Positions 50,303 through 60,006 of a stretch of 64,000 nucleotides of DNA are shown piece after piece. Made by a program: the position numbers and the translations under genes. The notes beneath the pieces are model-generated. The model worked only from the letters and a program-made list of their open reading frames with translations, had not been told where the DNA came from and did no database searches. The DNA lies in the NCBI RefSeq assembly GCF_012034245.1, contig NZ_JAATEO010000021.1, positions 1 through 64,000 on the forward strand, written 5' to 3'. This DNA comes from Micromonospora thermarum (GTDB lineage: Bacteria; Actinomycetota; Actinomycetes; Mycobacteriales; Micromonosporaceae). Each line of letters opens with the position of its first letter. Position 1 is the stretch's first letter.

Positions 50303-52345
50303 CTAACGGCAGCCGCAGCCGGCGAGGGCGGCGGCGATGCGGTCGAGGGCGGCGCGGGGCGCGTCCTGCCCGTCGGGCGTCCGGTCGGTGAGCACGGCGA
50401 AGCTCAGCAGTCGTCCGTCCGCCGTGGTCACCACACCCGCGATCGCGTGCACACCGGTCAGGGTCCCGGTCTTGGCGCGGACCACGCCGGCACCGGCCTT
50501 CGCCGCCGCGCCCGCGTACCGGTCGGCGAGCGTGCCGGACCAGGCGGCGACGGGCAGGCCGCCGAAGATCGCGGCCAGCTCGGGGCGGCTGCCGTTGCCG
50601 GCGAGGGTGATCAGGTCGGTGAGCAGCGACGGGCTGATCCGGTTGGTCCGGGACAGGCCGCTGCCGTCGGCGAGGGAGAGTTCGTCGGCCGGCAGGCCCA
50701 GCTCGGCGGCGACGGTGTCCATCGCCTTCGCCGCCCCCACGAACGACGCGGGCTGGTCCCGGGCCACGGCGACCTGCCGCGCCAGGGCCTCCGCGACGAT
50801 GTTGTCGCTGTCGCTGATCATGATGTCGACCAGTCGCACCATCGGCAGCGAGTGCACGACACCCAGCTCGCTGCCCGGTGCGCCGGCCGTCGCGTCCGCA
50901 CCGGCCGCCGGGGCCTTGCCGCGCGTCACGGCGTCGGTCGGTACGCCCAGCAGCCGGGCGAAGGCGCGGCCGGCGGCGAGGTCCGGCTGGCTCACCCGCT
51001 CGGCGGCGTGGTCTCCGTTGTCGTGGTCCTTCTTGGCCTGCGGGACGTCGCTGCGGGCGCCGTCGGTCATCAGGGCGGTGATCGACGCGCCGTAGCCACC
51101 GATCGGGATGTCGTCGTCCCAGCCGGGCTCGTGCGCCGGGCCCGCGTAGAGCGACGAGTCGACGACCACCTTCGTGGGGTTGGTGCCGCCGAGGGCCTGC
51201 TTCACCTGTGCGGCCAGGTCGTCCAGCCGGGCCGCGCCGGGGTAGAAGCCGTTCTTGTCGACGGCGAGAGTCGGATCGCCGCCGCCGACCAGCACCACCT
51301 CGCCCGGGTTCGCCCCGGCGATCGCCCGGGTGGGGATCCGGTACCCGGGGCCGCGCGCGGCGAGCACGGTCACCCCGGTGACCAGCTTCGTCACCGAGGC
51401 CGGCACGGTGCCGTCGTCCGCGCCCCGGCCGTAGAGCGACTCGCCGGTGGCGACGTCGGTCACCGACACGTTCACCCGGTCGCCGAGCGCGGCGGCGCGG
51501 ACCAACGGGTCGAGCTCGGCGCGTACCCCCGCGGCGGTGGGCAGCGGCGCGTTCGCGTCGGCGGCGGCCAGCACCGCCCCGGGCGCCCGCTCCGGCGTCG
51601 CGGCGACCCGGTCGCCGGCCGGCTCGTCGCCCAGCCACTCCGCCATCGGGCCCGGGCGGACCACGACGACACCCACCGCGGTCAGCACCAGGAGCAGGAC
51701 CGACGCCAGTACGGCCGGCAGCAGCCGGCGACGGCGCGCCGGGGGTGTGGGGCCGGCGGGCGGTGCGGACCCGACGGGCGGGCCGGCCGGCGGCCGGGCC
51801 GACCCCGACGGCGGTGGGCCGGCGGGTGGGCGGGAGGCGGCGGCCGCCCAGAGGTCGAGTGGCTCGGGCCGGGGCGCGGCGCCGGGGGTCACGGCAGCCC
51901 GGCCGTGACCGTTGCCGGGCGGCGGAACGGACCCGCCGGCCGGTGCCGGACCAGGACCGTTCCAGGCCGGCACCGGACCAGGACCGTTCCAGGCCGCCGC
52001 GCCGGGGCCGTTCCAGGCCGGTGCCGGTTCGTGACCGTTCCAGGCCGCCGCCCGACCGGGGCCGTTGCCGGCCGGTGCCGGCCCGACGGGCGGCGTCGAA
52101 TCGGTGCGGCCGAGGGCGGGGAAGCGCGCGGGGTCGGGCCCGCCGGGCGGTGGCCACGACGCCGGAGCCTCCTGACCGCGGGTGGGCGGGTCGGCCGGCG
52201 AGCCGTACATGCGACCGGGTGGCGGGGTACGGGAGGGGTGGGCGTCGGGTACGTGAACCCGACCGGTGGCACCGCCCCGAGCAGATCCGCCGGTACCCCG
52301 TCCAGCGCCATCCTCCGGGCGGTAGTGTGAATCTTCCCTCCCCAC
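50303..52345 (-). CDS. D-alanyl-D-alanine carboxypeptidase, S13 (PBP4/DacB) type
   Basis: A 680-aa membrane-anchored penicillin-binding protein. The first 200 residues are cytosolic and Pro/Gly-rich with repeated AWNGPG units. One transmembrane helix lies at about 205-230 (RRRLLPAVLASVLLLVLTAVG). The extracytoplasmic S13 domain carries PASVTK (Ser317, Lys320), SDSDN and AKTGTLTG, the three active-site motifs, so it should be active in trimming peptidoglycan peptides. GGAGG lies about 8 nt before the GTG start. It diverges from ppa across 155 bp, as in mycobacteria (Rv3627c/Rv3628). Confidence 0.9.
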   Translation of the reverse strand: MGREDSHYRPEDGAGRGTGGSARGGATGRVHVPDAHPSRTPPPGRMYGSPADPPTRGQEAPASWPPPGGPDPARFPALGRTDSTPPVGPAPAGNGPGRAAAWNGHEPAPAWNGPGAAAWNGPGPVPAWNGPGPAPAGGSVPPPGNGHGRAAVTPGAAPRPEPLDLWAAAASRPPAGPPPSGSARPPAGPPVGSAPPAGPTPPARRRRLLPAVLASVLLLVLTAVGVVVVRPGPMAEWLGDEPAGDRVAATPERAPGAVLAAADANAPLPTAAGVRAELDPLVRAAALGDRVNVSVTDVATGESLYGRGADDGTVPASVTKLVTGVTVLAARGPGYRIPTRAIAGANPGEVVLVGGGDPTLAVDKNGFYPGAARLDDLAAQVKQALGGTNPTKVVVDSSLYAGPAHEPGWDDDIPIGGYGASITALMTDGARSDVPQAKKDHDNGDHAAERVSQPDLAAGRAFARLLGVPTDAVTRGKAPAAGADATAGAPGSELGVVHSLPMVRLVDIMISDSDNIVAEALARQVAVARDQPASFVGAAKAMDTVAAELGLPADELSLADGSGLSRTNRISPSLLTDLITLAGNGSRPELAAIFGGLPVAAWSGTLADRYAGAAAKAGAGVVRAKTGTLTGVHAIAGVVTTADGRLLSFAVLTDRTPDGQDAPRAALDRIAAALAGCGCR

Positions 52346-52379
52346 GACCCCCTCCTCCCGCTGCGAAAATCTGCTTGGG

Positions 52380-52408
52380 TGACACTACTTCGGTCCGAAC
52401 ACTATGCG
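52380..52408 (+). promoter_or_regulatory. Candidate ppa promoter
   Basis: TGACAC (52380-52385) and TATGCG/CTATGC (from 52402-52403), spaced 16-17 bp, fit a weak sigma-70 promoter reading toward ppa, with a leader of about 85 nt. The intergenic region also has to serve the divergent dac gene. Motif evidence only. Confidence 0.3.
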
Positions 52409-52500
52409 GGGGCCGGAGCGCCGGTCAGGGTTTCGCCCTGTCCGGAGAGCGACGACGCCGCTGGTCCGTTGCCAGCGTGGGCAGACGAGGGAGCGTGCAG

Positions 52501-53007
52501 ATGGATTTCGACGTCACGGTTGAGATCCCCAAGGGTCACCGCAACAAGTACGAGGTCGACCACGCGACCGGCCGGATCCGGCTGGACCGTACCCTCTTCA
52601 CCTCCACGCAGTACCCGGCCGACTACGGCTTCATCGAGGGCACGCTGGGTGAGGACGGCGACCCGCTGGACGCGCTGGTGCTGGTCCCCGAGCCCACCTT
52701 CCCGGGCTGCCTCATCCGCTGCCGCACGATCGGCATGTTCCGGATGACCGACGAGAAGGGCGGCGACGACAAGGTCCTCTGCGTGCCGTACGAGGACCCG
52801 CGCCAGGAGCACCTCCGCGACATCCACCACCTGGGCGAGTTCGACCGGCTGGAGATCCAGCACTTCTTCGAGGTGTACAAGGACCTGGAGCCCGGCAAGT
52901 CGGTCGAGGGTGCGACCTGGGTCGGCCGCCAGGAGGCCGAGGCCGAGATCGCCGCGTCGTACCGGCGCGCGCAGGAGGCCGCCGAGCGCGGCGAGTCCGC
53001 GCACTGA
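52501..53007 (+). CDS. ppa: Inorganic pyrophosphatase
   Basis: Hydrolyses PPi to phosphate in the cytosol and drives biosynthetic reactions such as those of NadC, FolK and LysS in this window. The 168-aa family I protein has FDVTVEIPKGHRNKYE, the Tyr-Gly-Phe element YPADYGFIEGTL, the metal-binding EDGDPLDALVLV signature and ATWVGRQEAEAEI. Length matches bacterial enzymes. GGGAG precedes the ATG by 7 nt. Assignment secure. Confidence 0.97.
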   Translation: MDFDVTVEIPKGHRNKYEVDHATGRIRLDRTLFTSTQYPADYGFIEGTLGEDGDPLDALVLVPEPTFPGCLIRCRTIGMFRMTDEKGGDDKVLCVPYEDPRQEHLRDIHHLGEFDRLEIQHFFEVYKDLEPGKSVEGATWVGRQEAEAEIAASYRRAQEAAERGESAH

Positions 53008-53029
53008 CGCGCACCAGCAGACACCGGCG

Positions 53030-53065
53030 GGCCCGGGGGCCGCTCAGCCGAGCAGCCCCCGGGCC
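53030..53065. terminator. Hairpin at the ppa-eccD convergence
   Basis: GGCCCGGGGGC-C-GCT pairs with AGC-A-GCCCCCGGGCC over 14 of 15 positions around a 6-base loop. It starts 22 bases past the ppa stop and extends into the last codons of eccD, so it can terminate ppa and forms at the end of the eccD mRNA. Confidence 0.6.
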
Positions 53066-54447
53066 TGTTCGTACAGGTCGAGGACCGCGCAGGCGACCGG
53101 GACCACCGAGACCACCAGGGCGGTGTCGGCGAGGTCGGCCGCCCGCCCGACGTACGGGGAGACCGGCCGCCGGGCGTACGTGGTGCCGGCCGCGACCGTG
53201 ACGAGGGCCAGCGCCAGCCCGCCGAGGGTCAGCGCGAGCAGTCCCCCCGGGTCCGACCGGTCGGCGAGCACGGCGCCGAGCACGGCGTAACCTGCGAGAC
53301 CGGCGACCACCGCCGGCACCCGGTGGCGGACGGCCACGAACAGCCGGGCACGCAGCAGCAGCACGGTCGCGGCGACACCGACCAGCACCCAGCCGGCGAC
53401 GTCATCGGTGAGCCCGAGCAGCAGGGCGGCGAGGGCGGCCAGCACCGCGTGCCCGACGAGCATCCCGGTGAGCATCTCGTCGGTGCGGGCCACCGCCGCG
53501 TGGACCCGCTCGCGGTCCGGCAGGTCCCGGACCCGGTCGAGGCCGCCGCCCGCGTCCCCGGTCGGCAGGGTGATCGGCGGCAGCGGCACCTTCCCGAGCC
53601 GGATCGCCAGCAGCGGGATCGCACCCACCGCGAAGACGAGCACGCAGAGCAGGACCGCCGCGGCGCCGGCCGGGGCCAGCAGCATCCCCCCGATCGCCGC
53701 GACCGCCCCGCCGAGCCCCACCACCGCGCCGGCGACGAAGACCCGGACCCGGGCCGCCACGCCGACCAGGGCGAGCACCGAGGCCAGCAGCAGCGCTGTC
53801 GCGCCGGCGAGCAGTTCGGGTACGCCGAGCCACCGCAGCCCCGGCACGACGCCGACCGGATCCCCGCTGCTGACCGCGAGCGCGCCGGCCACCGCGGCGT
53901 ACGGCAGCGCGTACCCGCCGAGGGTGGCCCCGGCCGCGCCGTCCGCGTACGCCCGCGAGGCCACTGTCCCGGCGAGGGTGAGCAGCAGGGCGACCACGGC
54001 GGCGGCGGGCCAGCCGGCGGGGTGGCCGGGACCGCCGGCGAGCACGGCGAGCAGGCCGACGGCCAGCGGCACCGCCGCACCGGTGAGGGCGGCGACCCGG
54101 GTGGCGACCGGCGACCAGGCGGCGCCACGCCGCCGTGCTCCGTCGGCGATCGCCTCGACGACGTCGTCGTACTCCAGCTCCGGCCACTGCGCGCGGGCCG
54201 GCACCAGGTGCAGCACCTCGCCGTCGCGGACGCCCTGCGGCAGCAGGGCCTGGGCGGTGGCGAGCGCCGCGCCGTCGCTGCGCCGCAGCACCCAGCCGCC
54301 GTGCCCCTCACCGTCGTCGGCGAGCCCTTCGCCCGCGTGGCGCAGCACCTCGGGCAGCAACTCGGCCAGCGGCACCTGCTCCGGCAGGGCCACGTCGAGC
54401 CGCCGCTGGGGAGCGTTGATGGTGACCCGGGCCAACCCGACATTCAT
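53044..54447 (-). CDS. eccD: Type VII secretion integral membrane protein EccD
   Basis: A 467-aa pore-forming subunit of the ESX/T7SS membrane complex. The N-terminal 85 residues are the ubiquitin-like YukD domain (ARVTINAPQRRLDVALPEQVPLAELLPEVL). A linker (about 88-115) leads to eleven predicted transmembrane helices up to the C-terminus, matching EccD topology. GGAG lies 8 nt before the ATG. The gene diverges from eccC with 101 bp between. EccB and EccE are not encoded in the window. Confidence 0.88.
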   Translation of the reverse strand: MNVGLARVTINAPQRRLDVALPEQVPLAELLPEVLRHAGEGLADDGEGHGGWVLRRSDGAALATAQALLPQGVRDGEVLHLVPARAQWPELEYDDVVEAIADGARRRGAAWSPVATRVAALTGAAVPLAVGLLAVLAGGPGHPAGWPAAAVVALLLTLAGTVASRAYADGAAGATLGGYALPYAAVAGALAVSSGDPVGVVPGLRWLGVPELLAGATALLLASVLALVGVAARVRVFVAGAVVGLGGAVAAIGGMLLAPAGAAAVLLCVLVFAVGAIPLLAIRLGKVPLPPITLPTGDAGGGLDRVRDLPDRERVHAAVARTDEMLTGMLVGHAVLAALAALLLGLTDDVAGWVLVGVAATVLLLRARLFVAVRHRVPAVVAGLAGYAVLGAVLADRSDPGGLLALTLGGLALALVTVAAGTTYARRPVSPYVGRAADLADTALVVSVVPVACAVLDLYEQARGLLG

Positions 54448-54480
54448 CGAAGAATCTCCATATCGAGCGGGGTTGGTGGC

Positions 54481-54509
54481 TGCGCGGACGACAGGACTCT
54501 ACCTACGAT
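54481..54509 (+). promoter_or_regulatory. Candidate eccC promoter
   Basis: TACGAT at 54504-54509 is a good -10 box. TGCGCG 17 bp upstream is a poor -35. The 101-bp eccD-eccC gap must serve both directions. A transcript starting near 54516 gives a leader of about 33 nt with GGAGG before the GTG. Confidence 0.35.
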
Positions 54510-54548
54510 GAGCCAGGCTCGGGTTACCGAGCGCTGTCAGGAGGTCGT

Positions 54549-57500
54549 GTGTCCACTGTCGTCATCAAGCGGCCACCCCGCCGCCCGGCGCCGGAGATTC
54601 CGGTCGGTGAACTGCCGGTGGAGGCGCCTCCGGAGATCCCCCCGGTCACCGGAGGGCGCTGGCAGCAGCTGCTCATGGTGCTGCCGATGCTGGGTGGCAC
54701 CGTGGCGATGGCGATGATGTTCGGCCGCGGCGGCGGCGCGTACTCCTACGTGGTCGGCGGGATGTTCGGGCTGTCGTCGCTGGCGATGCTGGTGACCTCC
54801 TGGGGCAGCGCCTCCGGCACCCCGAAGAAGTCGGAGATGATGGCCGCCCGGCGGGAGTACCTGCGGCACCTCACCGGGCTGCGCCGGCGGGTCCGGGAGA
54901 CCGCCGGCCGGCAGCGGGCCGGGCTCTACTACCGGCACCCGGATCCCGGCCGGCTCTGGTCGACCGTCGACAGCCACCGGGTCTGGGAGCGGCGGCCCGC
55001 CGATCCCGATTTCGCGGTCGTCCGCGTCGCCGTCGGTCCGCAGACCCTGGCGACCCCGCTGGTCCCCCCGGTCACCCGGCCGCTGGAGGAGCTGGAACCG
55101 ATGACCGCCGGCGCGCTGCGCCGGTTCCTGGACGCGTACTCGGTGGTGCCCGACCTGCCGGTGGCCCTCTCGCTGCGCAGCTTCGCCCGGGTCCACGTCC
55201 GCGACACCGCCGCCGGGCCCGGCGGGTCGCCCGCCGCCGCCCAGGCGCTGGCCCGGGCGGTGCTCACCCAGCTCGCCGTCTTCCACGCCCCCGACGAGCT
55301 GCTGATCGCGGTGTGCGCGGGGCCCGAGCGGCGGCCCTCCTGGGAGTGGGTCAAGTGGCTGCCGCACGCCCACCACCCCACCCGCACCGACGCGCTCGGC
55401 CCGGTCCGGCTGGTGACCAGCTCGGCGGTCGAGCTGGAGGGGCTGCTCGACGAGGTGCTGGGCAGCCGCTCCCGGTTCAGCCCGGCCGGGCCGGCGACCG
55501 ACGGCCCCCACGTGGTCGTGGTGCTCGACGGCGGTGACCTGACCGGCGCGTCCGACCTGACCGGGGAGAGCGGCATCGACGCGGTCACGGTCATCGACCT
55601 GGACACGCCTCCCCCGCGCCTGCTGGACCGGTACGCCCTGCTGCTGGAGCTGCGGTCGGGCCGGCTGCACTCGCACTCCGCCGACGGGCACGCCGAGGTC
55701 GGCACGGCCGACCGGCTCCACCTGGCCGACGCCGAGGCGGTGGCCCGCCGGCTGGCGCCGATGCGGCTGGCCACCGCGGTGCGCGGCGGCGACACGGCCC
55801 CGGGTGCCGACCTCGGCCTGCTCGACCTGCTCGGCCTGGGCGACGCGGAGAGCTTCACCGCCGAGCAGGGCTGGGCGCCCCGGCCGCCGCGCGACCGGCT
55901 GCGGGTGCCGATCGGGGTCGGCGCCGACGGCGGCACGGTCGAGCTGGACCTGAAGGAGTCGGCGCAGGACGGGATGGGCCCGCACGGGCTGCTCATCGGT
56001 GCCACCGGCTCGGGCAAGTCCGAGCTGCTCCGTACGCTGGTGCTCGGGCTGGCCGCCACGCACAGCTCGGAGCAGCTCAACTTCGTGCTGGTCGACTTCA
56101 AGGGCGGTGCCACCTTCGCCTCGTTCGACCGGCTGCCCCACACCGCGGCGGTCATCACCAACCTGGCCGACGCGCTGCCGCTGGTCGACCGCATGGTCGA
56201 CGCGATCAACGGCGAGCTGGTCCGTCGCCAGGAGCTGCTGCGCCGCGCCGGCAACTTCGCCAGCGTGCGCGACTACGAGCGGGCCCGGGCCGCCGGCACC
56301 CCGCTCGCCCCGCTGCCGTCGCTGCTGCTGGTCTGCGACGAGTTCTCCGAGCTGCTGTCGGCGAAGCCCGACTTCATCGACCTGTTCGTCCAGATCGGCC
56401 GGTTGGGCCGGTCCCTCGGCGTGCACCTGCTGCTGGCGTCCCAGCGCCTGGAGGAGGGCCGGCTGCGCGGGCTGGACACGCACCTGTCGTACCGGATCGG
56501 GTTGCGGACCTTCTCGGCGCTGGAGTCCCGGACGGTGCTCGGGGTGCCCGACGCGCACGAGCTGCCGCGCTCTCCCGGCCACGGGTTCCTCCGCTCCGGC
56601 ACCGACCCGCTGGTCCGCTTCAGGGCCGCGTACGTCTCCGGGGCGGTACGCCGGCGCGGCGCGGCCCCGGGTGGGGACGCGGCCGAAGGCTCCCGGGTGC
56701 TCGCCTTCACCTCCCACCTCGTCGCGGTCCCGGAGCCGGTCGGCCCGCCCGCCCTGCCGGCGGCCGAGGAGGAGGGCGGCACGACCCTGCTGGAGCTGCT
56801 GGTCGGCCGACTGGCCGGGCAGGGGCCGCCGGCACACCAGGTCTGGCTCCCCCCGCTCGGCCCGGCGCCGGCGCTGGACGAGCTGCTCGGCCCGGCCGCC
56901 GTCGACCCGGCACGCGGCCTCACCGTCGGCAACCCGGAGCTGCACGGCGCTCTCCAGGTGCCGGTGGCCGTCGTCGACCGGCCCTTCGAGCAGCGGCGGG
57001 ACCTGCTGTGGCTGGCCCTCGACGGGGCGGCCGGGCACGTGGCCGTCGTGGGCGGGCCGCAGAGCGGCAAGTCGACGGCGCTGCGCACCCTGATCGCCGC
57101 GCTGGCGCTCACCCACACGCCGGCCGAGGTGCAGGTCTACTGCCTCGACTTCGGCGGCGGGGGGCTGGCGGCGCTGCGGGAGCTGCCGCACGTCGGCGGG
57201 GTCGCCGGCCGCGCGGACCCGACGGCCGTCCGGCGCACCGTCGGCGAGGTCACCACCCTGCTGGCCGACCGGGAACGCCGCTTCGCCGACCTCGGGGTGG
57301 AGTCGATGGCCGCCTGGCGGCAGCGGCGCGCCGCCCTGGCCGGCACCGCCCAGCCGGCCGCCGATCCGTTCGGCGACGTGTTCCTGGTGGTCGACGGCTG
57401 GGCCACGCTGCGCGGCGAGTACGACGACCTGGAGCCGTCGATCACCGACCTCGCCACCCGCGGCCTGTCGTACGGGGTGCACGTGGTCGCGACCGCCGTC

Positions 57501-58529
57501 CGCTGGCTGGACTTCCGGCCGGTGATCCGGGACCTGTTCGGCTCCCGGCTGGAGCTGCGCCTCGGCGACCCGTCGGATTCGTTGATCGCCCGCCGCGCGG
57601 CGGCGAACGTCCCGGCGAAGACGCCGGGCCGGGGGGTCACCGCCGAGAGTCTGCACTTCCTCACCGGCCTGCCGCAGCTCACCCCGGGCGCGGACACCGC
57701 CGACCTGGTCAAGCGGGTCGCCGCCGCGTGGCGCGGCCCGGCCGCCCCGCGGGTCCGGCTGCTGCCGCCGGTGCTGCCCTACGCCGACCTGGACCTCTCC
57801 GGGGCCACCGGGCTGCGGATCCCGGTCGGTGTCGCCGAGGCCGACCTGCGGCCGGTGGTGCTGGACTTCGCGGCCGAGCCGCACTTCGTGGTGTTCGGCG
57901 ACGCGGAGTGCGGCAAGTCGTCGTTCCTGCGCGCGCTGGCCACCTCGATCATGGCCCGCTTCACCCCGGAGCAGGCCCGGGTGATCCTGGTCGACTACCG
58001 GCGCAGCCTGTTCGACCTCACCGAAGCGGTGCACGTCATCGGCTACGGCACGGCCGCCGCCCACACCACCGAGCTGCTGGAGTCGGCCGCCGGCTACCTC
58101 CAGGCCCGGGCGCCGGGCCCGGAGGTCACGCCCGCCCAGTTACGGGAGCGGTCCTGGTGGTCCGGTCCCGAGCTGTTCGTGCTCGTCGACGACTACGACC
58201 TGGTCGCCAGCGGCCCGGCGAACCCGCTGCGGGCCTTGGAGGAGCACCTGCCGCACGCGCGGGACGTGGGCCTGCACCTGGTCCTCGCCCGCCGTACGGG
58301 CGGTGCCGGGCGGGCGCAGTACGAGCCGGTGGCGCAACGGTTGCGCGAGCTGTCCACGGCCGGTCTGGTGATGGCGGGCAGCCCGGAGGAGGGTGCGCTC
58401 GTCGGTCCGGTGCGGCCCGGACCATTCCCGCCGGGACGCGGGCGGCTGGTCACCCGGCGCGAGGGCGTACGCCTGGTCCAGTTGGCTCATCTGCCTCCGC
58501 CGGGACTGGTGTCCCTGGAACGCCCCTGA
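54549..58529 (+). CDS. eccC: Type VII secretion ATPase EccC (EccCa-EccCb fused)
   Basis: A 1326-aa FtsK/SpoIIIE motor of the ESX system. The N-terminus is cytosolic (KRPPRRPAPEIPVGELP), then two helices at about 45-85. Three ATPase modules follow, with Walker A GATGSGKSEL (Lys490), GGPQSGKSTAL (Lys841) and GDAECGKSSFL (Lys1123). The first module has LVDFKGGATF and LLVCDEFSELL, with the Walker B acidic pair intact; module 2 has FLVVDGW and module 3 FVLVDDYD, lacking the Glu as usual in EccCb. This recognises Esx substrates via the C-terminal modules. GGAGG lies 6 nt before the GTG. It is co-oriented with mycP. Confidence 0.93.
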   Translation: MSTVVIKRPPRRPAPEIPVGELPVEAPPEIPPVTGGRWQQLLMVLPMLGGTVAMAMMFGRGGGAYSYVVGGMFGLSSLAMLVTSWGSASGTPKKSEMMAARREYLRHLTGLRRRVRETAGRQRAGLYYRHPDPGRLWSTVDSHRVWERRPADPDFAVVRVAVGPQTLATPLVPPVTRPLEELEPMTAGALRRFLDAYSVVPDLPVALSLRSFARVHVRDTAAGPGGSPAAAQALARAVLTQLAVFHAPDELLIAVCAGPERRPSWEWVKWLPHAHHPTRTDALGPVRLVTSSAVELEGLLDEVLGSRSRFSPAGPATDGPHVVVVLDGGDLTGASDLTGESGIDAVTVIDLDTPPPRLLDRYALLLELRSGRLHSHSADGHAEVGTADRLHLADAEAVARRLAPMRLATAVRGGDTAPGADLGLLDLLGLGDAESFTAEQGWAPRPPRDRLRVPIGVGADGGTVELDLKESAQDGMGPHGLLIGATGSGKSELLRTLVLGLAATHSSEQLNFVLVDFKGGATFASFDRLPHTAAVITNLADALPLVDRMVDAINGELVRRQELLRRAGNFASVRDYERARAAGTPLAPLPSLLLVCDEFSELLSAKPDFIDLFVQIGRLGRSLGVHLLLASQRLEEGRLRGLDTHLSYRIGLRTFSALESRTVLGVPDAHELPRSPGHGFLRSGTDPLVRFRAAYVSGAVRRRGAAPGGDAAEGSRVLAFTSHLVAVPEPVGPPALPAAEEEGGTTLLELLVGRLAGQGPPAHQVWLPPLGPAPALDELLGPAAVDPARGLTVGNPELHGALQVPVAVVDRPFEQRRDLLWLALDGAAGHVAVVGGPQSGKSTALRTLIAALALTHTPAEVQVYCLDFGGGGLAALRELPHVGGVAGRADPTAVRRTVGEVTTLLADRERRFADLGVESMAAWRQRRAALAGTAQPAADPFGDVFLVVDGWATLRGEYDDLEPSITDLATRGLSYGVHVVATAVRWLDFRPVIRDLFGSRLELRLGDPSDSLIARRAAANVPAKTPGRGVTAESLHFLTGLPQLTPGADTADLVKRVAAAWRGPAAPRVRLLPPVLPYADLDLSGATGLRIPVGVAEADLRPVVLDFAAEPHFVVFGDAECGKSSFLRALATSIMARFTPEQARVILVDYRRSLFDLTEAVHVIGYGTAAAHTTELLESAAGYLQARAPGPEVTPAQLRERSWWSGPELFVLVDDYDLVASGPANPLRALEEHLPHARDVGLHLVLARRTGGAGRAQYEPVAQRLRELSTAGLVMAGSPEEGALVGPVRPGPFPPGRGRLVTRREGVRLVQLAHLPPPGLVSLERP

Positions 58530-58579
58530 GGGCGGGTGGGAACCGGTAATCTCCCTTCGTCATGTTTGCGTCGAGGTGA

Positions 58580-59944
58580 TTGGCCGAGGATGTGACCAGG
58601 GTGCGGCGAAGCGGTGCCGCTCGACGTGCTGCCGGCCGGGCGTTGCTCGGTGTGGCGGCCGTTGCCGTGTCCGTCGGCCTGCCGGTCGCACCGGCGGCCG
58701 CCGCCCCGGCCGTCGGGGAGCAGGCCACCGCGCGGGTCACCGTGACGGTGCCCGGCGCCGCCGCCGGCCCGCTCGCCGCGCCTCCGGTGCGCCGCGCCCC
58801 CGACGCGAAGGGGCGTCCCGACCAGGTCCGCGACGAGCAGTGGCAGATCGACGCGCTGCGGGCCACCACCGCCTGGCGCACCTCCACCGGCTCCGGTGTG
58901 ATCGTCGCGGTGATCGACTCCGGAGTGGACGCCTCGCATCCCGACCTGGCCGGCCAGGTCCTGCCGGGCCTCGACCTGGTCGGCCCGGAGGGCACGGCCG
59001 AACCGGATCCGGTGGGTCACGGCACCACCGTGGCCGGCCTCATCGCCGGCCGCAACGACGACAGCCGCGGCGTGGTGGGCCTGGCACCCGAGGCGCGGAT
59101 CCTGCCGGTGCGGGTCCTCGACGCCAAGAACCGCTACGACGACGCCATGGTCGTCGCCAAGGGTGTGCGCTGGGCCGTCGACAACGGCGCCCGCGTGATC
59201 AACCTGTCGCTCGGCGGCAGCAGCGACAGCCCGGCCCTGGCCGCCGCGCTGGACTACGCCTTCGCCCGGGACGTGGTGGTCGTCGCCTGCACCGGCAACG
59301 TGGCGACCTCGACCAGCAGCAAGGTGTGGTACCCGGCACGCGAGCCGGGCGTGCTCGCGGTGTCCGGGCTGGAGGGGGACAGCGAGGACCTCTGGTCCGG
59401 CGCGATCACCGGCCGTCAGACGGTGCTCACCGCGCCCGCCACCGGTCTGGTCGGCGCCCGCTCCCCCGACGGCTACTGGCGGGTGCAGGGGACGAGCTTC
59501 GCCGCGCCGCTGGTGGCGGCCACCGCCGCGCTGGTCCGGGCCCGCTATCCGCAGATGTCCGCCGGTGACGTGGTCAACCGGCTGCTGGCCACCGCCCGCG
59601 ACATCGGGCCGACCGGGCGGGACGACCGTTTCGGGTACGGGCTGGTCGATCCCGTTGCCGCGCTGACCGCCGACGTGCCGTCGGTCGGGCGCAACCCGCT
59701 GGACGACCGGTCCTCGCCCGGCGTGGTCGGCTTCGGTCCGGCACCCGGGGCGGCCGACGCGGCGGCGGGCGGCGACGAGATGGGCATCGACGCGTCCCGG
59801 CAGCAGGCCCGCTGGTCGGCCCAGCCGGCCGGCTCCCACCACGACTCCACCCCGGAGCGGCTCTGGACGGGGCTGGCGATCTCCGTCGCGCTGCTCACCG
59901 GGACCGCGCTGGTGGTGCGCCGGCTCCGCCAGTGGGGCCGCTGA
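58580..59944 (+). CDS. mycP: Mycosin (MycP), T7SS-associated subtilisin-like protease
   Basis: A 454-aa S8 serine protease with signal peptide (about 14-42, ending APAAAAPA), a catalytic domain with Asp113 (VIDSGVDASHPDL), His147 (GHGTTVAG) and Ser306 (GTSFAAPLVAA), and a C-terminal anchor helix (about 428-448) followed by RRLRQWGR. This is the mycosin architecture; mycosins stabilise the ESX membrane complex. The TTG at 58580 has GAGG only 3 nt away. GTG starts at 58592 and 58601 are possible and would shorten the signal slightly. It follows eccC by 50 bp. Confidence 0.92.
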   Translation: MAEDVTRVRRSGAARRAAGRALLGVAAVAVSVGLPVAPAAAAPAVGEQATARVTVTVPGAAAGPLAAPPVRRAPDAKGRPDQVRDEQWQIDALRATTAWRTSTGSGVIVAVIDSGVDASHPDLAGQVLPGLDLVGPEGTAEPDPVGHGTTVAGLIAGRNDDSRGVVGLAPEARILPVRVLDAKNRYDDAMVVAKGVRWAVDNGARVINLSLGGSSDSPALAAALDYAFARDVVVVACTGNVATSTSSKVWYPAREPGVLAVSGLEGDSEDLWSGAITGRQTVLTAPATGLVGARSPDGYWRVQGTSFAAPLVAATAALVRARYPQMSAGDVVNRLLATARDIGPTGRDDRFGYGLVDPVAALTADVPSVGRNPLDDRSSPGVVGFGPAPGAADAAAGGDEMGIDASRQQARWSAQPAGSHHDSTPERLWTGLAISVALLTGTALVVRRLRQWGR

Positions 59945-60006
59945 CCGCTCGCCGGATCCGTCCGACGCCGGTCTGGCCGGGTCACTTTCCGGGTAGAACG
60001 GACGTC

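Noticed and set aside
54537..58064. 1175-codon minus-strand open frame opposite eccC
   Set aside because: Shadow of eccC with repetitive Arg/Gln/Gly-rich translation.
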